Part shown: positions 1 through 10,083 of the stretch, piece after piece
Numbering within the stretch: the first letter of the stretch is position 1
Layout of the letters: every line of letters starts with the position of its first letter
Origin: Tetragnatha versicolor
Taxonomy: Eukaryota > Arthropoda > Arachnida > Araneae > Tetragnathidae
Length of the DNA: 64,000 nucleotides
Direction of reading: 5' to 3'
Assembly: GCA_024610705.1 (NCBI GenBank)
Contig: JANDEH010000011.1
Span: 682,001 to 746,000 of the forward strand
Notes under the pieces: model-generated
The model's database searches: none
The model's input: only the letters and a program-made list of their open reading frames with translations
What the model was told of the DNA's origin: nothing
Translations under genes and position numbers: made by a program

Positions 1-1904
1 ATTTCGCGCGAAATCTTAACGGGTCGGCTAGCGCCGACGAGCACCCAACCTGAGTCATGCTCGAGGCGCAGCCGCCCGGCGAGATTTCGCGCGAAATCTT
101 AACGGGTCGGCTAGCGCCGACGAGCACCCAACCTGAGTCATGCTCGAGGCGCAGCCGCCCGGCGAGATTTCGCGCGAAATCTTAACGGGTCGGCTAGCGC
201 CGACGAGCACCCAACCTGAGTCATGCTCGAGGCGCAGCCGCCCGGCGAGATTTCGCGCGAAATCTTAACGGGTCGGCTAGCGCCGACGAGCACCCAACCT
301 GAGTCATGCTCGAGGCGCAGCCGCCCGGCGAGATTTCGCGCGAAATCTTAACGGGTCGGCTAGCGCCGACGAGCACCCAACCTGAGTCATGCTCGAGGCG
401 CAGCCGCCCGGCGAGATTTCGCGCGAAATCTTAACGGGTCGGCTAGCGCCGACGAGCACCCAACCTGAGTCATGCTCGAGGCGCAGCCGCCCGGCGAGAT
501 TTCGCGCGAAATCTTAACGGGTCGGCTAGCGCCGACGAGCACCCAACCTGAGTCATGCTCGAGGCGCAGCCGCCCGGCGAGATTTCGCGCGAAATCTTAA
601 CGGGTCGGCTAGCGCCGACGAGCACCCAACCTGAGTCATGCTCGAGGCGCAGCCGCCCGGCGAGATTTCGCGCGAAATCTTAACGGGTCGGCTAGCGCCG
701 ACGAGCACCCAACCTGAGTCATGCTCGAGGCGCAGCCGCCCGGCGAGATTTCGCGCGAAATCTTAACGGGTCGGCTAGCGCCGACGAGCACCCAACCTGA
801 GTCATGCTCGAGGCGCAGCCGCCCGGCGAGATTTCGCGCGAAATCTTAACGGGTCGGCTAGCGCCGACGAGCACCCAACCTGAGTCATGCTCGAGGCGCA
901 GCCGCCCGGCGAGATTTCGCGCGAAATCTTAACGGGTCGGCTAGCGCCGACGAGCACCCAACCTGAGTCATGCTCGAGGCGCAGCCGCCCGGCGAGATTT
1001 CGCGCGAAATCTTAACGGGTCGGCTAGCGCCGACGAGCACCCAACCTGAGTCATGCTCGAGGCGCAGCCGCCCGGCGAGATTTCGCGCGAAATCTTAACG
1101 GGTCGGCTAGCGCCGACGAGCACCCAACCTGAGTCATGCTCGAGGCGCAGCCGCCCGGCGAGATTTCGCGCGAAATCTTAACGGGTCGGCTAGCGCCGAC
1201 GAGCACCCAACCTGAGTCATGCTCGAGGCGCAGCCGCCCGGCGAGATTTCGCGCGAAATCTTAACGGGTCGGCTAGCGCCGACGAGCACCCAACCTGAGT
1301 CATGCTCGAGGCGCAGCCGCCCGGCGAGATTTCGCGCGAAATCTTAACGGGTCGGCTAGCGCCGACGAGCACCCAACCTGAGTCATGCTCGAGGCGCAGC
1401 CGCCCGGCGAGATTTCGCGCGAAATCTTAACGGGTCGGCTAGCGCCGACGAGCACCCAACCTGAGTCATGCTCGAGGCGCAGCCGCCCGGCGAGATTTCG
1501 CGCGAAATCTTAACGGGTCGGCTAGCGCCGACGAGCACCCAACCTGAGTCATGCTCGAGGCGCAGCCGCCCGGCGAGATTTCGCGCGAAATCTTAACGGG
1601 TCGGCTAGCGCCGACGAGCACCCAACCTGAGTCATGCTCGAGGCGCAGCCGCCCGGCGAGATTTCGCGCGAAATCTTAACGGGTCGGCTAGCGCCGACGA
1701 GCACCCAACCTGAGTCATGCTCGAGGCGCAGCCGCCCGGCGAGATTTCGCGCGAAATCTTAACGGGTCGGCTAGCGCCGACGAGCACCCAACCTGAGTCA
1801 TGCTCGAGGCGCAGCCGCCCGGCGAGATTTCGCGCGAAATCTTAACGGGTCGGCTAGCGCCGACGAGCACCCAACCTGAGTCATGCTCGAGGCGCAGCCG
1901 CCCG
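1..1904. repeat. 83-bp CpG-rich satellite array (about 23 copies)
   Basis: A tandem array with an exact 83-bp period: unit starts fall at 1, 84, 167 and so on to 1827, and the last unit stops a few bases short at about 1904. By eye all copies are identical. The unit has 13 CpG dinucleotides, in sharp contrast to the AT-rich surroundings. It contains a 14-bp perfect palindrome (ATTTCGCGCGAAAT, 16 bp with its flanking G/C) and a second stem GTCGGC-TAGC-GCCGAC, followed by TGAGTCATGCTCGAG. No frame stays open through it. The array runs off the left edge, so its true size is unknown. Confidence 0.97.
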
Positions 1905-1935
1905 GGTTTTATCTTTACCTGTTCGGGAGCGCGAT

Positions 1936-3354
1936 GAAAATAGAAAATAGAAAATAGAAAATAGAAAATAGAAAATAGAAAATAGAAAATAGAAAATAGA
2001 AAATAGAAAATAGAAAATAGAAAATAGAAAATAGAAAATAGAAAATAGAAAATAGAAAATAGAAAATAGAAAATAGAAAATAGAAAATAGAAAATAGAAA
2101 ATAGAAAATAGAAAATAGAAAATAGAAAATAGAAAATAGAAAATAGAAAATAGAAAATAGAAAATAGAAAATAGAAAATAGAAAATAGAAAATAGAAAAT
2201 AGAAAATAGAAAATAGAAAATAGAAAATAGAAAATAGAAAATAGAAAATAGAAAATAGAAAATAGAAAATAGAAAATAGAAAATAGAAAATAGAAAATAG
2301 AAAATAGAAAATAGAAAATAGAAAATAGAAAATAGAAAATAGAAAATAGAAAATAGAAAATAGAAAATAGAAAATAGAAAATAGAAAATAGAAAATAGAA
2401 AATAGAAAATAGAAAATAGAAAATAGAAAATAGAAAATAGAAAATAGAAAATAGAAAATAGAAAATAGAAAATAGAAAATAGAAAATAGAAAATAGAAAA
2501 TAGAAAATAGAAAATAGAAAATAGAAAATAGAAAATAGAAAATAGAAAATAGAAAATAGAAAATAGAAAATAGAAAATAGAAAATAGAAAATAGAAAATA
2601 GAAAATAGAAAATAGAAAATAGAAAATAGAAAATAGAAAATAGAAAATAGAAAATAGAAAATAGAAAATAGAAAATAGAAAATAGAAAATAGAAAATAGA
2701 AAATAGAAAATAGAAAATAGAAAATAGAAAATAGAAAATAGAAAATAGAAAATAGAAAATAGAAAATAGAAAATAGAAAATAGAAAATAGAAAATAGAAA
2801 ATAGAAAATAGAAAATAGAAAATAGAAAATAGAAAATAGAAAATAGAAAATAGAAAATAGAAAATAGAAAATAGAAAATAGAAAATAGAAAATAGAAAAT
2901 AGAAAATAGAAAATAGAAAATAGAAAATAGAAAATAGAAAATAGAAAATAGAAAATAGAAAATAGAAAATAGAAAATAGAAAATAGAAAATAGAAAATAG
3001 AAAATAGAAAATAGAAAATAGAAAATAGAAAATAGAAAATAGAAAATAGAAAATAGAAAATAGAAAATAGAAAATAGAAAATAGAAAATAGAAAATAGAA
3101 AATAGAAAATAGAAAATAGAAAATAGAAAATAGAAAATAGAAAATAGAAAATAGAAAATAGAAAATAGAAAATAGAAAATAGAAAATAGAAAATAGAAAA
3201 TAGAAAATAGAAAATAGAAAATAGAAAATAGAAAATAGAAAATAGAAAATAGAAAATAGAAAATAGAAAATAGAAAATAGAAAATAGAAAATAGAAAATA
3301 GAAAATAGAAAATAGAAAATAGAAAATAGAAAATAGAAAATAGAAAATAGAAAA
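1936..3354. repeat. Pure heptamer satellite (AAAATAG)n, about 203 copies
   Basis: 1419 bp of AAAATAG (CTATTTT on the other strand) with no visible interruption. It begins about 30 bp after the 83-bp satellite and ends in ordinary sequence (GTCACGC). Seven is not a multiple of three and the minus strand has no stop in any phase, so two long minus-strand reading frames run through it encoding a seven-residue repeat (FSIFYFL). These are artefacts, not proteins. The motif is not the common insect telomere repeat TTAGG. Confidence 0.97.
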
Positions 3355-3850
3355 GTCACGCTTACGAACCAATGAAATGAGCTTTCTCGCTTGCAATTTC
3401 GAATATTTCCGAATCTGACCAGAAGGCAGTATTGTTTGATTTTATGATGAAGAAAATATTGCCCCTGATATGGCAACCTGCTTACGATATCAAACCGCCA
3501 AGATTAATATTGAATCTAGCTCGTTTCGCAGCAGCCAATGGAAATAATTGGAACTCCTTTTTCGTTATAAAAGAAAAACTAATCATGGTAGAAGTACAAT
3601 ATTTTTAACACATATACAATTATTTTTTATTAAAATATTGTAGTTTCGTTTTTTTAAAAATTCGAATTAGTTTTAGAATTATTAAGATTCAAAGTCTCAA
3701 TATTTTCCCTTTCTAGGACTGAAGTGAATTAACAATGGATAGCAGCAACCCTTTAACAACGCCAAAACCGCCAACAAAACGAGCAGAATGAACTATTAAG
3801 CTGCGTGAATTTTCAGAGATAGTAGTTTTTGATTCTAAGGCGACAAACTA
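3355..3850. other. Non-coding spacer with one dispersed repeat copy (about 3557-3716)
   Basis: No gene is seen. The stretch 3557-3716, starting TTTTCGTTATAA and ending at CCCTTTCT, is about 80% similar by eye to 43823-43976, in the same orientation. The shared text includes GAAAAACTAATCA, ACAATTATTTTTTAT and TTAGTTTTAGAATTATTAAGA. It is an unclassified interspersed repeat; the ends of the element cannot be fixed from two copies. Confidence 0.6.
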
Positions 3851-5642
3851 GAGTAAGCACAAGTCTATCGCGAGTAAGCGCAAGTCAATACGGGAGTAAG
3901 CACAAGTCAGTACGGGAGTAAGCACAAGTCAGTACGGAGTAAGCGCAGGTCAGTACGCGAGTAAGCGCAAGTCAGTACGCGAGTAAGCGCAAGTCAATAC
4001 GAGAGTAAGCACAAGTCAATACGGGAGTAAGCACAAGTCAATACGAGAGTAAGCACAAGTCAGTACGACAGTAAGCACAAGTCAATACGGGAGTAAGCAC
4101 AAGTCAATACGGGAGTAAGCACAAGTCAATACGGAAGTAAGCACAAGTCAATACGGGAGTAAGCACAAGTCAATACGGGAGTAAGCACGAGTCAATACGG
4201 GAGTAAGCACAAGTCAATACGGAAGTAAGCACAAGTCAATACGGGAGTAAGCACAAGTCAATACGGGAGTAAGCACAAGTCAATACGGGAGTAAGCACAA
4301 GTCAATACGGGAGTAAGCACAAGTCAATACGGGATTAAGCACAAGTCAATACGGGAGTAAGCACAAGTCAATACGGGAGTAAGCAAAAGTCAATACGGGA
4401 GTAAGCACAAGTCAATACGGGAGTAAGCACAAGTCAATACGGGAGTAAGCACAAGTCAATACGGGAGTAAGCACAAGTCAATACGGGAGTAAGCACAAGT
4501 CAATACGGAAGTAAGCACAAGTCAATACGGGAGTAAGCACAAGTCAATACGGGAGTAAGCACAAGTCAATACGGAAGTAAGCACAAGTCAATACGGGAGT
4601 AAGCACAAGTCAATACGAGAGTAAGCACAAGTCAATACGGGAGTAAGCACAAGTCAATACTAGAGTAAGCACAAGTCAATACTAGAGTAAGCACAAGTCA
4701 ATACTAGAGTAAGCACAAGTCAATACTAGAGTAAGCACAAGTCAATACGAGAGTAAGCACAAGTCAATACGAGAGTCAGCACAAGTCAATACTAGAGTCA
4801 GCACAAGTCAATACGAGAGCAAGCACAAGTCAATACGAGAGCAAGCACAAGTCAATACGAGAGCAAGCACAAGTCAATACGAGAGCAAGCACAAGTCAAT
4901 ACGAGAGCAAGCACAAGTCAATACGAGAGCAAGCACAAGTCAATACGAGAGCAAGCACAAGTCAATACGAGAGCAAACACAAGTCAATACGAGAGCAAGC
5001 ACAAGTCAATACGAGAGCAAGCACAAGTCAATACGAGAGCAAGCACAAGTCAATACGAGAGCAAGCACAAGTCAATACGAGAGCAAGCACAAGTCAATAC
5101 GAGAGTAAGCACAAGTCAATACGAGAGTAAGCACAAGTCAATACGAGAGTAAGCACAAGTCAATACGAGAGTAAGCACAAGTCAATACGAGAGTAAGCAC
5201 AAGTCAATACGAGAGTAAGCACAAGTCAATACGAGAGTAAGCACAAGTCAATACGAGAGTAATCACAAGTCAATACGAGAGTAAGCACAAGTCAATACGA
5301 GAGTAAGCACAAGTCAATACGAGAGTAAGCACAAGTCAATACGAGAGTAAGCACAAGTCAATACGAGAGTAAGCACAAGTCAATACGAGAGTAAGCACAA
5401 GTCAATACGAGAGTAAGCACAAGTCAATACGAGAGTAAGCACAAGTCAATACGAGAGTAAGCACAAGTCAATACGAGAGTAAGCACAAGTCAATACGAGA
5501 GTAAGCACAAGTCAATACGAGAGTAAGCACAAGTCAATACGAGAGTAAGCACAAGTCAATACGAGAGTAAGCACAAGTCAATACGAGAGTAAGCACAAGT
5601 CAATACGAGAGTAAGCACAAGTCAATACGAGAGTAAGCACAA
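3851..5642. repeat. 22-bp minisatellite, about 81 copies in variant blocks
   Basis: A tandem array with a 22-bp period and core GAGTAAGCACAAGTCAATAC. The two bases joining units differ by block: GG-type mainly at 3900-4640, TA-type at about 4650-4790, GAGAGCAAGC-type at about 4810-5100, and GAGAGTAAGC-type from 5100 to the end. The left end is the most diverged (GCGCAAGTCAGTACG) and the right end nearly uniform, as expected from successive local expansions of single variants. Units abut with no unique spacers. Confidence 0.95.
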
Positions 5643-6137
5643 TTTACAACGAAATTTAAGAAAAAAAAACATAAATTTATATTTATTAATTAAGGTAAAT
5701 GTGGGTATAGTGGACACTGTAATAGTGGCCACGATTAACTTGAAATAAAACGAGTTAGAGGCATCAAACAGCGTCAAAACTCATAGGCATAGTAGATTGT
5801 ACAATCAGGTAAGCTGGTAAATTGCCACCGACACCACAGATCAGCATGGGAAGGATATTTAAGTATTTGAAAATAACATTGGCCGAGTAACTAAAATTTG
5901 ATTTCGCTTATTGAATCGCGTAAAGAAAAGGGTATTTCGAAACTAATTTCTTCGTATTTATTATCGTATGATTGACTTTTAAATTTATATTAAGATAAAG
6001 AAGAGTGTTTAAAATGATAATGAATAATTTTTTTTGAAAATTTGTACTTTCCGAGGATTTATGGGGGTGGCCACTTTACCAACACATAATCTCAGATTTC
6101 CCAATAGTGGCCACAGCAATGACTTCTAATAGAAACA

Positions 6138-7026
6138 TCTCTCATATAAAAGCCCACGTCACTCACTGACTCACTGACTCACTGATTCTGGAACGCTCGC
6201 ACACTATGATGCCATCTCGCAATAATCAGAAAAATAAATAAATAAAAGTAATTAAAATTAAAATAATATAATAGCTTTTAAATATCTTTCAAGAAAGTTG
6301 GTTTACTTAATAAAGGTTAAAAAGTTACTTTTAGGGAAGTTGGTTTCTAATTCAACAATAATAAATCTAATAAATAATCGTATAAAAAGCGCTTTTTGAT
6401 TTTTTTTTTGGCAATAATCTTTATTTACTTTCGGAAACGAAAAATTAATTATTTCTTAAGTAAGTAAATAATTGAATTTTATTTATTTTTCAACTGATTT
6501 ATATAACTTATTCACTTTTAGAATCAGCTTTCAATAGTAATCATCTCAATTTTTACTATTCATTTTTTTCTTTCTCATAGTCATTGTCATGGGTGATGAT
6601 GAAGATCCTACCTCAAAAAAACGTCGCTTAGCTAAAGAAAGAAAGCAAAGATGGCGTGCTAGACCTAAATACGTGGGCGCCGTAGGCGCCCCATAACAAA
6701 CTATCTTCAAATAATGAGGCAAATTAAAATCAAATAATAATTTAATAATGGAATGTTTGGGGAGAATGCCATTTAAAATGAGTTTATATAAGGGTAGTAA
6801 GATTTGATTTAAGAATAAATTTGCCCAAATCAGCTCGGTGGTGGTCAGCCGAAATTGAGTGACTTATTTGAATATGATAAATTAGTGATATTTCAGCGGT
6901 AAGATAAAGAAGTTAAACTTCTTATTTAATGTATAATTAATAGGAACTTGAAGTAGTAACGAGGGAAGCTCGCATAAAAGGCTAGCCTAGCTGTAAGACC
7001 CGGCTTTGCCGGGTCGTAACAGCTAG
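6138..7026 (+). mobile_element. Helitron, non-autonomous, 889 bp, exact insertion site visible
   Basis: It starts TCTCTCATATAAAAGCC and ends CTAG, with a flanking A on the left (6137) and T on the right (7027), as Helitrons require. Eleven bases before the end is a perfect 8-bp hairpin with a 3-base loop (GACCCGGC-TTT-GCCGGGTC, 6997-7015). The related element at 8233-9280 has the empty site: its sequence runs GAAACA then TAAATAATATT without interruption, while this copy has GAAACA, the Helitron, then TACATAATATT. The interior holds TCACTCACTGACTCAC repeats and a short coding stub. Confidence 0.93.
6589..6696 (+). pseudogene. Short basic reading frame inside the Helitron (possible Rep N-terminal stub)
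   Basis: An ATG opens a 35-codon frame beginning MGDDEDPTSKKRRLAKERKQ and continuing with more basic residues, then GAVGAP and a stop. The Lys/Arg-rich start resembles the N-termini of many arthropod Helitron replication proteins, and it lies inside a Helitron, so it may be what remains of the transposase gene after internal deletion. A pyrimidine-rich tract ending CATAG lies just upstream and could be a splice acceptor. The last codons overlap a 7-bp perfect hairpin (6675-6691). It is too short to prove homology by eye. Confidence 0.35.
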
Positions 7027-7668
7027 TACATAATATTTAATTTGAATAAGTTTTTCTTCATAAACTGTTAATTTTGCTTTAAAATGAGTGTTGTATTAAT
7101 TTGGTTACATTCTGGCTTTTGGAACCAATGTTTCTAAAACATTGAATTACATGCTTAACTCCTCTCAAATCCGCTACAGCGTAGGCTTTGGGCCGGAAAC
7201 TATTAGATATTTTTTTTTAAATAAAGCAAATTTGATTTGATCTAAAATACATTTCGTTGGGAAGGAAAATTTAATTAGAACTAAACCACTATAACAAAAA
7301 TAAACCCCCTCAATTTCATATATAAACCCCTCATATAGGCAGAAAAAGAGAGGTGTCCATGTCCACTATAGATGCAAGAGGTGTCCACCATAGATACAAC
7401 AGCTATATCAAGGTGGCCACTATAGATGCAATTTGGAGTACTTTTTAAAAATTAATTAAAAAAAATTTACCCAATCTAATTAATAATTTTAATGGTAAAA
7501 TCGAAAGAAGATCCAATTGACCTAAAAATAGGTTGATAACAGTTTCCAAGCAAATAGGTTGGTATTTATTAAGAATTTAAGCAAAAATTTTCCTTTAAGT
7601 ATCCACTATACCCGCATTTACCTTAATGAAAGTTATCGGAAAACTTAAATTATTAATTCGAAATATTT

Positions 7669-7935
7669 GAAGCCCAGTGGTAGTGCATCGCGCTTCCACG
7701 CCACAGGTCCGGGGTTCAAATCCCGGGCTGGGCAGGGTCCACTCAGCCGTTCATCCCTTCAGTGGGTTGATAAACTGAGGACCAAGCATGCTTGGGAACC
7801 AAACACTGGGGGTCTCGCGTTAAGCTGACCACCTAACCGGGACGTTTGCCTAGCACCCCAGGCCCCACGGTCACGAAAACGAAGATGGGCATCGTAGGCC
7901 TTGGCCCACTAGAGCTGTTGCGCCGATGGTTTAGT
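7669..7935 (+). mobile_element. tRNA-derived SINE (copy 1)
   Basis: The head looks like a tRNA: an A-box-like GTGGTAGTGCATCGCG, then a B box GGTTCAAATCC inside a G/C stem (CCGGG...CCCGGGC). The head is shorter than a real tRNA. The body (CACTCAGCCGTTCATCCC ... GAGGACCAAGCATGCTTGGG ... GGCCTTGGCCCACTAG) recurs at 57618-59641 and in part at 38945-39003. The 3' tail is GGTTTAG. It is flanked by a perfect 16-bp target duplication (TTAATTCGAAATATTT, 7653-7668 and 7936-7951). Confidence 0.92.
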
Positions 7936-8232
7936 TTAATTCGAAATATTTACTTATATTTAAAATTTTAAATGATCTGGTCAGCAAGTAATAGGAGTTT
8001 TCAGCTTAATGAAGCGGAAGTTTAGCGGCGAGGTGTGACTAGTGACCGGTTGACACCGTCCATACAACTTAAAAACCTGAAATCAGTCCTATTTTGTTCA
8101 TAAATTATTTGTCTTTGATTTGATGTGCATCATGACCATCCTTTTCCAAACGTTTTTTTTTCAAAATTTTAAAAAAGTGAAAAAAAATTTTAACAAAAAT
8201 TTTTTTGCAAACTTTTTTTTTAAAATTAGTAA

Positions 8233-9280
8233 GGTAAATGTGGGTATAGTGGACACTGTACCAATAGTGGCCACATAGCTGATTAATTTTAAATAAAACG
8301 AGTTAGAGGCATCAAACAGCGTCAAAATTCATAGGCATAGTAGATTGTACAATCAGGTAAGCTGGTAAATTACCACCGATACCACAGATCAGCATGGGAA
8401 GGATATTTAAATAGTATTTGAAAATAACATCATCGGCCGAGTGACTGAAATTTGATTTCGCTTATTGAATCGCGTAAGGAAACGGGTATTTCGGAACTGA
8501 TTTTTTTGTATTTATTACCGTTTGATTGACTTTTAAATTTATATTTAGATAAAGAAGAGTATATAAAATGATACTGAATAAAATTTATTTGAAAATTTTG
8601 ACTTTACGAGGATTTATGGGGGTGGCCACTTTACCAACACATAATCTTAGATTTTCCAATAGTGGCCACTGCAATGGCTTCTAAAAGAAACATAAATAAT
8701 ATTAATTTGAATCAGTTTTTCTTCATAAACTGTTGATTGCGCTTTAAAATGAGTGTTGTATGAATTTGGTTTCATTCTGGCTTTGGGAACCAAGGTTTCT
8801 AAAGCATTTAATTACATGCTAAATTCCTCTCAAATCAGCTACAGCGTAGGCTTTGGGCTCGAAACTATCAAGTATTTTTTTAAATAAAGCTAATTTGATT
8901 TGATCTAAAATACATTTCGTTGGGAAGGGAGATTTAATTAGAACTAAACGACTATACCAAGAAAAACCCTCAATTTCATGCATAAACCCCTCATATAGGC
9001 CGAAAAAGAGAGGTGTCCACTATTGATGCAAGAGGTGTCCACCATAGATACAACAGCTACATCAAGGTGGCCACTATAGATGCAATTTGGAGTACTTTTT
9101 AAAAATTAATTAAAAATACTTTACCCAATATAATTAAAATTTTTAATGGTAAAATCGAAAGAAGAAGATCCAATTAACCTAAAAATAGGATGATATCCGT
9201 TTCCAAGCAAATAGGTTGGTATTTATTAAGAATTTAAGCAAAAATTTTCCTTAAAGTGTCCACTATACCCACATTTACCT
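8233..9280. mobile_element. DNA transposon copy B, same family as copy A
   Basis: The same inverted ends as copy A (GGTAAATGTGGGTATAGTGG), and nearly the same interior in the same order, at about 90% identity by eye. The right flank is TTAA; the left flank reads GTAA, one base off. It is 1048 bp with no open reading frame of note, and its interior repeats the palindrome GTGGCCAC. It supplies the empty site for the Helitron in copy A. Confidence 0.8.
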
Positions 9281-9454
9281 TAAAAGCCTTTCAACTCTTA
9301 AAATGAACATTACTATCAAATTTCAAGTTTAAATTTTTTTTTGAAATTCTGATTTTAAAAAATGGGGATTATGATTTGATGCACATTAAATAAAAGAAAA
9401 TAAAATTATGAAACAAAATGGGCCATACTTCAGTTTTTCAAGTTCTACAGTTAA

Positions 9455-9812
9455 GGACCGTTCAAAAATTACGTAAGCACCTAAGAGGGAGAGGGGGTTT
9501 CCTCTTTTATTTTTCCTGACAAAGGGGGAGGGGGATATGAGTAATGCTTACATAAGATACTGCATTTTCGAAAATCTTTTTTCTTGCATAAATAATTTCA
9601 AAACTCAACCAAAAAGAAATTTAACAAAAAAATTAATTGGGAAATCTGACTTAAGCACTTTTTTCTGGTGATGGACGCCCAAAACATTTTGAAATTTTAA
9701 TCCCGAAAAGTAGTGTTTCGACTCATTTTCAAATGGGGGTTGATGTTAGCTTATCTTTGCTGGCAAGGGAGGTCAAAAATTACCAAAAATTGCCTTACGT
9801 AAGAACAGTCCC
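9455..9812. mobile_element. Short TTAA-flanked MITE
   Basis: It begins GGACCGTTCAAAAATTACG and ends ACGTAAGAACAGTCCC. The ends are imperfect inverted repeats (GGACCGTTC against GGGACTGTTC) and both contain the palindrome TTACGTAA. TTAA lies outside both ends (9451-9454 and 9813-9816). It is non-coding, 358 bp. Confidence 0.65.
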
Positions 9813-10083
9813 TTAAAAACTCTTTAAAAATGCAGGAAAAACTTTACAAAATTCCTTTGAACATATAAAAAATTTAATGATGGAAGAATGGAACCTGAAA
9901 CATTATGTCTTTAATTATATTAGTTTCTCATGAAAAAATCCTGAACAATTTTTGAGAGTTCTCCGGGAAAAAAGAAACTCCGGGAGAAAAAAGTGACAAA
10001 GCTATGGAGTTATATATTCTTCCTTTTTTAATCTAGATCAACACAACCAAACTTTGAACAAAAAATTAACTAGTTTTAAGCTG

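Larger units (their letters stand above)
5694..7622. mobile_element. DNA transposon copy A, TTAA target, non-autonomous
   Basis: The terminal inverted repeats begin GGTAAATGTGGGTATAGTGG on the left. The right end reads inward as GGTAAATGCGGGTATAGTGG. TTAA lies directly outside both ends (5690-5693 and 7623-7626), which suggests a TTAA target duplication. The interior repeats the palindrome GTGGCCAC and carries no transposase. A second copy of the family lies at 8233-9280. Copy A is longer only because a Helitron sits in it at 6138-7026. The TTAA target fits piggyBac or Kolobok; the superfamily is not decided. Confidence 0.8.

Noticed and set aside
1..1904. AP-1-like TGAGTCA sites as a regulatory array
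   Set aside because: The heptamer occurs once per satellite unit simply because the unit is repeated; there is no promoter or gene next to it.
1936..3354. Telomere repeat
   Set aside because: The motif is not TTAGG or a known variant, and ordinary sequence follows on both sides.
1881..3476. Long minus-strand frames of 531 and 493 codons
   Set aside because: They run through the heptamer array and encode only its FSIFYFL repeat; the heptamer has no stop on that strand in any phase, so the frames are automatic.
3851..5642. CRISPR-like regular repeat
   Set aside because: Units of 22 bp abut directly with no unique spacers, and the context is eukaryotic. It is a minisatellite.
7669..7735. A genuine tRNA gene
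   Set aside because: The head has A and B boxes but is too short for a tRNA fold, continues into a repeated body, and is flanked by a 16-bp target duplication. It is a SINE.
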